12,156 bases of DNA. Origin: a bacterium UBP10_UBA1149. Lineage in GTDB: Bacteria > Desulfobacterota > Binatia > UBA1149. Made by a program: the position numbers and the translations under genes. Each line of letters begins with the position of its first letter. Position 1 is the stretch's first letter. The notes beneath the pieces were generated by a model. The model was not told the DNA's origin and did not search any database. It saw only the letters and a program-made list of their open reading frames with translations. This document shows, one piece after another, positions 5,837-12,156 of this stretch. Where the stretch lies: the NCBI GenBank assembly GCA_002311335.1, contig DBZX01000099.1, positions 5,451 to 17,606 of the forward strand. The letters are read 5' to 3'.

Positions 5837-7299
5837 TGTTGCACGACGTTGCCATCGTGGGCGCTGGCCCCACGGGCGCGGTTGCAGCCAACCTGTGCGG
5901 CCTGCACGGCCTGTCGGCGGTAGCCTTCGACAGCGCGCCCGATGTCTACGACCTTCCACGCGCTGTTGGCATGTGGGACGATGTGCAGCGGATCCTCGCC
6001 AACAGCGGTCTGCTCGAAACGACGCTGCCGGTCATGTACGAACCCGTGGGTGCGGAGTTCGTAGACGCGGCCGGTAAACGCCTGATAGGCCTGGATTACC
6101 CGGGCGGATTGATTACCCCCAACGGCTACCCGGTCATGCGCATGTTTCACCAGCCGGGCATGGAACGCTCCGTCCGCGCGCACATAGCCGACTTGCCGGA
6201 CGTGAACCTCCACCTGTCGCACGAAGTCATCGAATTCGAACAACACCACGACTACGTATCACTGCGTGTTCACGACCTGGCCAGTGGCAGTTCCCAAACG
6301 GTACAGGCCAAGTGGCTCATCGCGTGCGACGGGGCCGCCAGCCCCGTCCGCAAGGCCTGCGGCATAGACTGGCAGAGCCTCGGCTACGACCGCGAATGGT
6401 TGGTGGTCGACGTCACGGTGACCGGCGAAGATCGACTGCCGCCCTGCGTACGACAGGTCTGCGACCCCGAAAGACCCACCACCATGATGCCGCTGCCATT
6501 GAACATGCGTCGCTGGGAGTTCCAGCTGCGCGACGGCGAAACCGCCGAGGAGATGGAGCGCCCCGAACGGGTGTGGAAACTGGTAGAAAAGTGGATGCCC
6601 CGGCAGGACGCCGAACTGGTTCGCGCCGCGGTCTACTGCTTTCACTCGACCATAGCCGAGACTTTCCGCAGCGACCGCGTGTTCCTGGCGGGCGACGCCG
6701 CCCACCAGACACCGCCATTCATGGGCCAGGGCCTGTGCAGCGGATTGCGCGACGTCGACAACCTCGCCTGGAAGATAGCCCACGTCGAGCGCGGGCTGGC
6801 GGGCGACGGCCTGCTGGACACCTACACTGCCGAGCGACGCCCGCTCACGCTCAAGGCCATCGAGCACTCGATGAAAACCGGCCAGCTGATCGACGCCTTT
6901 GCCGAGATGACCCGCGGTGGGCCCGAACCGCCGCCCGAATTGCAGGCCTACGCCTACGGGGGCGACGCGCAGTTGCCTGATCTCTCGTCTGGACTGCTGG
7001 CCGGGCGTGACAGCAACTGGATAGGCCGCTTGGTGCCGCAGTCTGCGGCCGTGGTCGAAGGCAGGCACGGCACGCTCGATGAACTTGTCGGCTTGCACTG
7101 GGCCGTCGTCTCCGGGAAGGACCCGAGAGAGGCACTGGACGACGACGCCCGGTCCCGCTGGGAAAAACTCGACGCGATGTTCGTGACGATCCCCGAGCCG
7201 AGTGGCGCCATGCTGGCGCTGTTGCTCGAGCACGAGGTCGTCGTGGCCAGGCCCGATCGCGTTATTTTTGGCGAGGGAAAGGACGTCCCGGCGTTGTGA
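5836..7299 (+). CDS. FAD-dependent aromatic hydroxylase, MhpA/PHBH-type
   Basis: A 487-residue class A flavoprotein monooxygenase, which hydroxylates phenolic or quinonoid rings using FAD, NAD(P)H and O2. The three family signatures are present: GAGPTG at residues 9-14 (FAD ADP part), the DG motif CDGAASPVRK at D165 and the GD motif LAGDAAHQTPP at D287. After about residue 380 there is a thioredoxin-like C-terminal region as in 3-(3-hydroxyphenyl)propionate hydroxylases (MhpA). The start overlaps the preceding stop in TAGTG, giving probable translational coupling. A TTG at 5839 is an alternative and is better spaced from GGGGA (5828-5832); it changes only one residue. Next to FAH-family and VOC genes this would supply the diol for ring cleavage. 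The substrate is not determinable; the mhpA symbol is not applied because orthology is unproven. Confidence 0.92.
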   Translation: MLHDVAIVGAGPTGAVAANLCGLHGLSAVAFDSAPDVYDLPRAVGMWDDVQRILANSGLLETTLPVMYEPVGAEFVDAAGKRLIGLDYPGGLITPNGYPVMRMFHQPGMERSVRAHIADLPDVNLHLSHEVIEFEQHHDYVSLRVHDLASGSSQTVQAKWLIACDGAASPVRKACGIDWQSLGYDREWLVVDVTVTGEDRLPPCVRQVCDPERPTTMMPLPLNMRRWEFQLRDGETAEEMERPERVWKLVEKWMPRQDAELVRAAVYCFHSTIAETFRSDRVFLAGDAAHQTPPFMGQGLCSGLRDVDNLAWKIAHVERGLAGDGLLDTYTAERRPLTLKAIEHSMKTGQLIDAFAEMTRGGPEPPPELQAYAYGGDAQLPDLSSGLLAGRDSNWIGRLVPQSAAVVEGRHGTLDELVGLHWAVVSGKDPREALDDDARSRWEKLDAMFVTIPEPSGAMLALLLEHEVVVARPDRVIFGEGKDVPAL

Positions 7300-7336
7300 A
7301 CCACGCTAACGAAACCTCTGCACGAAACTTGAGCCC

Positions 7337-7341
7337 GGAGG
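7337..7341 (+). promoter_or_regulatory. Ribosome-binding site for the LLM-class gene
   Basis: GGAGG ends 7 bases before the ATG at 7349. The 49-base gap after the previous stop holds no visible terminator or clear promoter, so read-through from the upstream genes is likely. Confidence 0.75.
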
Positions 7342-7348
7342 ACACTCC

Positions 7349-8200
7349 ATGAAATACGGCCTTTGCATTTTTCCTACCGCCTACTCCATTCAACCGGCCG
7401 AGCTTGCCGTGGCGCTCGAGGAGCGCGGCTTCGAGTCGCTGTGGGTCGCCGAGCACACGCACATTCCCTGCTCGCGAGAAACGCCGTGGCCCGGCGGTGC
7501 CGATCTGCCGCAGATGTACTACGACGTGTACGCGCCGCTGGTGGCGCTTGCCGCCGCCGCGGCGGCGACAACAACGCTCAAGGTCGCAACCGGCGTAACG
7601 CTTGTGCCCCAGCACGACCCCTTGATACTGGCCAAGGAAGTAGCGACCCTCGATCGCATCAGCAACGGCCGTTTCATGCTGGGCGTGGGCGGAGGCTGGA
7701 ACCGCGAGGAACTCGCCAACCACTACGACTTTCCTTTCGAGCGCAGGTGGAAGGTAATGCGCGAACGCATTGAGTCTATGAAGACCATGTGGGCGGAAGA
7801 AAAAGCAGCCTACCACGGCGAGTTCGTCGACTTCGACGAGGTGTTCTCCTCGCCCAAGCCAGTGCAATCGCCCCACCCCCCGATACACGTGGGCGGCGAA
7901 GCGCCTTACGGCATAAGGCGCGCCCTGCGCTACGGTGACGGCTGGATACCCATTGCCGGGCGGGCCGACACCGATCTCGTGGGCGACATGGCCACCTTCC
8001 GCAGCATGGCAGCAGAAGCCGACCGCGACCCGGACTCGATGGAAGTGTCGGTCTACGCCGCGCCCGGTGAAACCGACGAGCTCGGCCGCCTGCGCGACGC
8101 GGGATTCGCGCGCGCGGTGTTCATCGCCCCTTCGGCCACCGCCGAGAAGGTGCTGCCCTTGCTCGACCACTACGCGTCGCTGGCGAAAGAGGTCGGCTGA
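7349..8200 (+). CDS. LLM class F420-type oxidoreductase (TIGR03619/Rv2161c-like)
   Basis: A 283-residue luciferase-like TIM-barrel oxidoreductase. Members use reduced flavin or coenzyme F420 to transfer hydride to, or oxidise, diverse substrates; the overall pattern fits the Rv2161c-like F420 group. Visible signatures are ERGFESLWVAEHTHIP near the start, ATGVTLVPQHDPLILAKEVATLD, the phosphate-binding stretch GRFMLGVGGGWNREE, PPIHVGGEAP and the YGDGWIPI segment. Length is typical. An alanine run (AAAAAA, about residue 68-75) falls within a helix. It lies 49 bases after the hydroxylase and 5 bases before the SDR gene, so it belongs to the same operon. Whether it uses F420 or FMN cannot be settled from sequence by eye; F420 use would require F420 biosynthesis genes elsewhere in the genome. 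Confidence 0.9.
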   Translation: MKYGLCIFPTAYSIQPAELAVALEERGFESLWVAEHTHIPCSRETPWPGGADLPQMYYDVYAPLVALAAAAAATTTLKVATGVTLVPQHDPLILAKEVATLDRISNGRFMLGVGGGWNREELANHYDFPFERRWKVMRERIESMKTMWAEEKAAYHGEFVDFDEVFSSPKPVQSPHPPIHVGGEAPYGIRRALRYGDGWIPIAGRADTDLVGDMATFRSMAAEADRDPDSMEVSVYAAPGETDELGRLRDAGFARAVFIAPSATAEKVLPLLDHYASLAKEVG

Positions 8201-8205
8201 ACGGC

Positions 8206-8970
8206 GTGGGTGTGTACGCGGTAAGCGGCGGCGCTTCGGGCATAGGTGCCGCCATCACGGCGACGCTTAGAGAGCGCGGTGACGAGGTCATCGTCGTCGA
8301 CATACGCAACGCCGACATCGAGGCCGACCTTTCCACGGCCGACGGGTGCACGCAGGCCGTAGTCGAACTCGAGGTCCGTGCCCCCGATGGACTGGACGGC
8401 CTGGTGGCCTGTGCCGGGCTGGGCCCCGTGGTGCGCCCCGCGTCGCTCATAACGCGGGTCAATTTTTTCGGTAGCCAGAGGCTCGTAGACGGCGCGCGGG
8501 AGCTCGTTGCCAGGAAGCGCGGATCGGTTGTCATGATCTCATCGAACTCGGCACCCATGGACAGCGACGAGGAGTACGTCGCCGCCCTGCTCGAACTCGA
8601 CGAAGAACGGGCCTGCGCCATCGCCGACCGCATCGGCGATGGCCACACCGCTTACGCCGGCTCAAAGAAGGCGATAACCCGCTGGATGCGTCGTGGCGCC
8701 GCTGCGTGGGCGGCCGACGGTATGCGGATTAACGCCGTGGCGCCGGGTATCACCAGCACCCCGCTTACCGACAGCGCGTACGCCGACGAGACCCTCGGCC
8801 CGATCATGAAGGATTTTGGCGAGTCGGTACCCGTGGGCCGCCTGGGTCTGCCCGCCGACATAGCCGGTGCGGTGGCCTTCCTGCTGAGCGAAAAAGCGCA
8901 GTTCATCTGCGGCTCAGTGCTGTTCGTTGACGGCGGCCACGACGCCATGCTGCGCCCCGACGAGTTCTAG
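8206..8970 (+). CDS. Short-chain dehydrogenase, HsdA-like (3-alpha-hydroxysteroid dehydrogenase/carbonyl reductase type)
   Basis: A 254-residue SDR that should interconvert a secondary alcohol and ketone with NAD(P)(H). The cofactor motif SGGASGIG is at residues 7-14. The catalytic set is S113 (VMISSNS), Y150 and K154 (AYAGSKKA). From memory it closely resembles Comamonas testosteroni HsdA: DIRNADIEADLSTADG, GLVACAGLGP, the long stretch between Ser and Tyr (36 residues here, about 40 there), the RRGAAAW helix after the active site, and the end DGGHDAMLRPDEF. CAG replaces the usual NAG, as in HsdA. GTG at 8206 is used; a GTG at 8212 is possible and neither has a good ribosome-binding site, so expression may depend on coupling with the LLM gene 5 bases upstream. 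A hydroxysteroid or other polycyclic/alicyclic alcohol substrate is plausible but unproven. Confidence 0.92.
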   Translation: MGVYAVSGGASGIGAAITATLRERGDEVIVVDIRNADIEADLSTADGCTQAVVELEVRAPDGLDGLVACAGLGPVVRPASLITRVNFFGSQRLVDGARELVARKRGSVVMISSNSAPMDSDEEYVAALLELDEERACAIADRIGDGHTAYAGSKKAITRWMRRGAAAWAADGMRINAVAPGITSTPLTDSAYADETLGPIMKDFGESVPVGRLGLPADIAGAVAFLLSEKAQFICGSVLFVDGGHDAMLRPDEF

Positions 8971-9033
8971 GGGCGCGGCGGCGTCTTCAGGATAGACAAA
9001 CTCCAGGGCAGGCAGACTGAAGTTAGCGGGTGG
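8971..9033. other. Convergent intergenic spacer with no clear terminator
   Basis: These 63 bases separate the end of the catabolic operon from the end of the lyase-like gene. The only structure seen is CTTCAG (8985-8990) with CTGAAG (9017-9022) around a 26-base loop, which is too weak to call a terminator. Confidence 0.5.
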
Positions 9034-12000
9034 TCACTGCTGAACGACACTGAGCAGGTCGTAGACCCCGTCCTGCCCCGAGAAGGACAGCTCCCAGGTG
9101 TCGGCCCCGATACTGACCTGGAAGCAACTGTCAGCCGCGCAGGGATCCTGGGTGATGGTAGCGGCCGGCAGCGCGCCTTCCGACGGTGCAGCCAGCAGCA
9201 GGAATACCCGCAGGTCGGAGCGTAGCGCCTGGTCGGGAACCCAGCGCGCGCGGCCCCTGCGCTCGGTAACGCCCAGGCGGTTGAGAAACTCGAAGGGGGC
9301 GTCCACGACGAAACCGCCGGCGGCGAGCGAGGCCCCGACAATTTCGCCCGCGCTCTCGGCCGCGCCATAGCGGTCGAGCGAACTGCAGACCGGCAGCAGG
9401 TGCAGGCGGCCGGGGTCGGGCAAGGTAATCTCGACGTGCTGGCTGTTGTAGTGGCAGTCGACCGCGGCCGGCGGCGTCAGCATGTCGTAGGTGTGCCAGT
9501 ACTCCTGCACGCTGCTGTCGGGCCGGTCGGCTCTAACCCGGAAGCCATCGGCGACCACGAAGTGCCCACCATCGAGCGGCAGCAGCCAGCGGTCAAAGGT
9601 ATCGAGCCATCCATCGTCCAGGTCGTCACGCCCATAAACCGCGTCACCGTCGAGGTGCAGCAGCTCGATGCCCGAAACGTTGAGGCTCTCTATGACGCCC
9701 GGCGTGTCCTCGACCTGGCTGGTGTTGGTCGACGGGTCACCGTCCCACAGGGCCTCGGGTACCACCAGGGTATTGTGCCCGGTGGGGTTGTTGTCAGGAG
9801 CATAGTCGGGTGGAATGCCGTAGCCGATATCAATCGAGCCGTAACCGAGGTCGGCCAGAAGTCGCGTGCCGTAAGCCACCCAGACAAGGCTGCCGAAGTC
9901 GAGCTCGGTGTGCGGGAAGGTGTTGGGAATGGCGCTCACGGACAGGAAGGTCTGGTCGGCCTGCTCGTAGCGTTGTTCAACATCGCCCAGCGTGGCCGTG
10001 ACCGTAGAGCCGGGCAGGCCCACGCGGATGTTGCCCCAGCCTCCGTCCTCAAACACTGTCACGTAGGTACCGGCCAGCGCAGCCGCCGAGCACTGTTCGA
10101 CCAGCGCCACCCAGTCACGCGCAAGCGAAGCATCAATAGTAAAGGGATTGCGCAGGCCCCAGTCGAACCAGCGATTGTTGAAGTAAGCCCGCGCCGTGCA
10201 GGGATCGACGGTCGCCGGCCCCTGCCCGGTCAGCTCCGATGCCATGGCCATGTACAGGGGCATGAAGGTCGCCCAACCGCGCTTGGCCCAGGAGTCGCCG
10301 TAGTCCACCGTCAGGCCGTCGGGTGCCAGGAACTCCAGCGCCCACTGACTCACTGCGGGCATGCGGTCCCAACGTACGCTGTCGATGGACTCGCCGAAGG
10401 TCGCGCGCGACAGCATGTTGATCTGCCGGAGGTTGTCGAAGGACACGTGCGTGTACATCATCAGCCCTTCTTTGTAAGCGCCGTCGGGCAGGTAGAAATC
10501 ACGGTGCAGCCACAACACCCCCAGGGCGGTCAGCGCCACCTGCGGCGCACGGGGATCCTCGTGGTAGTAGGTAATCGCCCAGTACATGGCGGCCAGCGAC
10601 AACACCGGCGTCCAGTTGTTGCCGTTGTACAGCGCCCAGTGGTGGTTTTCGGCGTGCTGGAGAAAGATATCTATGCGGCTGCCCATCTCGATGGCTATGG
10701 TGTCGTGGTCGGCCTGCGACAGGTCATCCCACAGGGTATCGGCAAACATCGACCAGTAGCGCATCGGCGGGAGCGTCCCCAGGTCGAACACCAGGCCCTG
10801 GTTCTCCCAGGTCCAGTCACCGAAGCGGGCGATCTCCACGGCTATGAACTGCGCCACCAGCACGTCGATATCGGCCAGCGAAAATTGGCAGCCACCGCCA
10901 CCCTGCTCGTGGCAGGCGCGCACGCGGCGTACCAGGTGCAGCACGCGGATAGCTCGGTCCTCGTTCCAGTTGCCCGCAGCCGTGAGGTCCAGGTAAGGAG
11001 CCGCGTCGGGATGGTCTTCGATGAGCACGGGGTCCTCGCCGTTGCAGACCTTGCCGCCCCGGGTGTAGATGTCCCACATGTTACGGATGTTCGTTACCGA
11101 GCCCCAGCCCGCGCCTTCGTCGTAAACTGGCGCGTAGTAACAGGGCAGGTTGTTGAAGACTTCCTGGCCGGCCAACCACTGCTCGTTCGCCCCGAACAAC
11201 CTCGGGTGGTCGAGGGCCGGTAGCGAGGGCGGATTAAAAATTTCCTCGGTGTCCAGCGTAATGTCCTGTATTGCCATGCTGTTGTACACGAAGCGTCCCG
11301 ACAGGCAGTTGGCCCCGTCACACCCGCCGGGGTACTGGCGGTATATGAACGCCGCCACCACCAGTTCGTCTACCGTCTGCAGGGACTCTGGTACTTCCAC
11401 ACTGTAGGTTTCTGCTCCCGAGTAGGAAATGTAGGCCGCCGGGTCGTGCGGACCGGTAACCAGGTAGCCCTGGCAGTTGCCCGCCTTGCCCCACAACAGG
11501 AACAGCCCGGGTGGAACATTTTCGCTCCAGTCCTCGGCGGCCTCCTTGTACTTGGGAATGCAGTTGCCCAGCTCGTCGGTGTCGTCGGCGTGGCAGGGGT
11601 CGGGCTGGCTGCCGAACAGGCGCGCCCAGGCGATCCTGTAGTTGAGGCGCACCGCCCGGTGCGCGGGCGGTAGCGGAAAGCGAAACTGTGCCCAGGTCGG
11701 ATCACCCGAAATGGGTATGTGGATACTGCCACCGGGCCAGCGATTAGCGAAGAAAAGAGCGTTGCCGTTGGTGGGGTGGTCGGTGAGAGTGACACGGCAG
11801 TGGGGATCGCCGGCGTAGTCCTTGATGGGTCCTGCCTCGACGCGATCGGCGTCCCAGCTCACCGACACGTCGCAGGTGGAATCATCGGGTACCCAACCCA
11901 GGGGAGGATCGGTGGGCGCCAGCGTGTCGGAGAGAAAAGTCGGAAGCGGGTCGGGCCAGGTAACAGACAGCGGCGTGTCGGGCAGCGACGGCAGCAGGTC

Positions 12001-12156
12001 GGTTATGCCCAGCAGGCTGGGTGCTATGTCCTGCCAGGGGGTAGCAACGTCGCAGTTGCCCGGGGCCTCGCACTCGGACGGGCAACTGACGTAGTCTTCG
12101 CCCAGGCTGCTGTCGCAGCTGCCGTTGCCGCAACACGAACCGCAGTCGGCCGCGCA
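9034..12156 (-). CDS. Large secreted heparinase II/III-like polysaccharide lyase, N-terminus beyond window
   Basis: The frame is open from the right edge to the TGA at 9034-9036, giving 1,040 visible residues; the true start lies outside. A GTG at 11868 is in frame but lies inside the open frame and is not needed as a start. From the edge: a Cys-rich segment (12070-12156, CGNGSCD and SCPSEC), a Pro-rich stretch, a beta-sandwich-like region, then a helical toroid and a C-terminal beta-sheet domain of heparinase II/III type. Counting from codon 11868, NGNNW ends at W419, DGAYKEGLMMY ends at Y472, PHTELD has H653, LLADLGYG has D673 and PTGHNTLVV has H698. The H-x20-D-x25-H spacing resembles the zinc site of Pedobacter heparinase II as I remember it. 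It would cleave an acidic polysaccharide outside the cell; the substrate is unknown, and a non-catalytic relative is possible. Confidence 0.85.
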   Translation of the reverse strand, partial: CAADCGSCCGNGSCDSSLGEDYVSCPSECEAPGNCDVATPWQDIAPSLLGITDLLPSLPDTPLSVTWPDPLPTFLSDTLAPTDPPLGWVPDDSTCDVSVSWDADRVEAGPIKDYAGDPHCRVTLTDHPTNGNALFFANRWPGGSIHIPISGDPTWAQFRFPLPPAHRAVRLNYRIAWARLFGSQPDPCHADDTDELGNCIPKYKEAAEDWSENVPPGLFLLWGKAGNCQGYLVTGPHDPAAYISYSGAETYSVEVPESLQTVDELVVAAFIYRQYPGGCDGANCLSGRFVYNSMAIQDITLDTEEIFNPPSLPALDHPRLFGANEQWLAGQEVFNNLPCYYAPVYDEGAGWGSVTNIRNMWDIYTRGGKVCNGEDPVLIEDHPDAAPYLDLTAAGNWNEDRAIRVLHLVRRVRACHEQGGGGCQFSLADIDVLVAQFIAVEIARFGDWTWENQGLVFDLGTLPPMRYWSMFADTLWDDLSQADHDTIAIEMGSRIDIFLQHAENHHWALYNGNNWTPVLSLAAMYWAITYYHEDPRAPQVALTALGVLWLHRDFYLPDGAYKEGLMMYTHVSFDNLRQINMLSRATFGESIDSVRWDRMPAVSQWALEFLAPDGLTVDYGDSWAKRGWATFMPLYMAMASELTGQGPATVDPCTARAYFNNRWFDWGLRNPFTIDASLARDWVALVEQCSAAALAGTYVTVFEDGGWGNIRVGLPGSTVTATLGDVEQRYEQADQTFLSVSAIPNTFPHTELDFGSLVWVAYGTRLLADLGYGSIDIGYGIPPDYAPDNNPTGHNTLVVPEALWDGDPSTNTSQVEDTPGVIESLNVSGIELLHLDGDAVYGRDDLDDGWLDTFDRWLLPLDGGHFVVADGFRVRADRPDSSVQEYWHTYDMLTPPAAVDCHYNSQHVEITLPDPGRLHLLPVCSSLDRYGAAESAGEIVGASLAAGGFVVDAPFEFLNRLGVTERRGRARWVPDQALRSDLRVFLLLAAPSEGALPAATITQDPCAADSCFQVSIGADTWELSFSGQDGVYDLLSVVQQ
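12070..12156 (-). other. Cysteine-rich CGNGxCD/SCPSEC segment of the lyase-like protein
   Basis: These 29 codons hold seven cysteines (spacing C-x3-C-x2-CC-x4-C-x10-C-x3-C). The CGNGxCD...SCPxxC pattern is typical of short disulfide repeats in deltaproteobacterial and myxobacterial surface proteins, often present in several copies. More copies may lie beyond the window edge. It supports export of the protein. Confidence 0.7.

Noticed and set aside
4988..5959. 323-codon minus-strand open frame across the FAH gene
   Set aside because: Antisense to a gene with intact FAH catalytic residues; the translation is Arg- and Gly-rich with no recognisable domain.
6259..7233. 324-codon minus-strand open frame inside the hydroxylase gene
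   Set aside because: Antisense to the FAD monooxygenase, which has all three family motifs in frame.
7262..8170. 302-codon minus-strand open frame across the LLM gene
   Set aside because: Antisense to a clear luciferase-like gene and crosses the start of that gene; no motifs.
8985..9022. CTTCAG/CTGAAG inverted repeat as a terminator of the operon
   Set aside because: Only 6 bp with a 26-base loop and no T-run; expected often by chance.
9400..11223. 607-codon open frame on the plus strand
   Set aside because: It lies wholly antisense to the heparinase-like gene. Its translation has no domain motifs and is rich in V, G, R, Q and H as expected of reversed GC-rich coding DNA, and no ribosome-binding site was seen.

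Overview
The window looks like chromosomal DNA from a high-GC, uncultured bacterium of the deltaproteobacterial/Myxococcota/Candidatus Binatota type. This placement is an inference from gene style, not a marker gene. The evidence is two secreted proteins with CxxGxxC-rich and CGNGxCD-type cysteine repeats, a threonine-rich linker followed by a C-terminal module I associate from memory with Binatota-like genomes, and an F420-type luciferase-like oxidoreductase. ATA is used for about 30% of Ile codons in four genes I counted, which is unusual for high GC and consistent across them, so the central genes appear to share one long-term genomic background.

Layout. Positions 1-1242 (+) hold the C-terminal four fifths of a Baeyer-Villiger/flavin-containing monooxygenase, cut by the left edge. 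It converges, with an 8-base gap, on a DUF2855 (MDR-like) protein at 1251-2360 (-). A 131-base divergent spacer with a plausible sigma70-like promoter follows. Then comes a large secreted mosaic protein at 2492-4357 (+) with a signal peptide, beta-rich N-terminal region, 18-Cys domain, Thr linker and C-terminal module. It converges with a one-base gap on a VOC-family (extradiol dioxygenase-like) enzyme at 4359-4904 (-).

A short divergent spacer, 4905-4993, contains a dyad and leads into a tight four-gene plus-strand run: an FAH-family hydrolase (4994-5836), an MhpA-type FAD monooxygenase (5836-7299, start overlapping the previous stop), an LLM-class F420-type oxidoreductase (7349-8200) and an HsdA-like hydroxysteroid dehydrogenase/SDR (8206-8970). 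The right quarter, 9034-12156 (-), is one very large secreted-type protein with a heparinase II/III-like lyase fold, cut by the right edge before its start codon.

Functionally, 4359-8970 reads as a catabolic island. A flavin hydroxylase, a ring-cleavage-type VOC enzyme and an FAH-type C-C hydrolase are the three chemistries of a meta-cleavage pathway. The SDR and the LLM enzyme would handle alcohol/ketone redox on the same substrate, plausibly an aromatic, alicyclic or steroid-like compound. The upstream Baeyer-Villiger enzyme fits the theme but is separated by other genes. No tRNA, rRNA, CRISPR array, insertion sequence or phage gene was seen, and there is no gene-free stretch above 300 bases.
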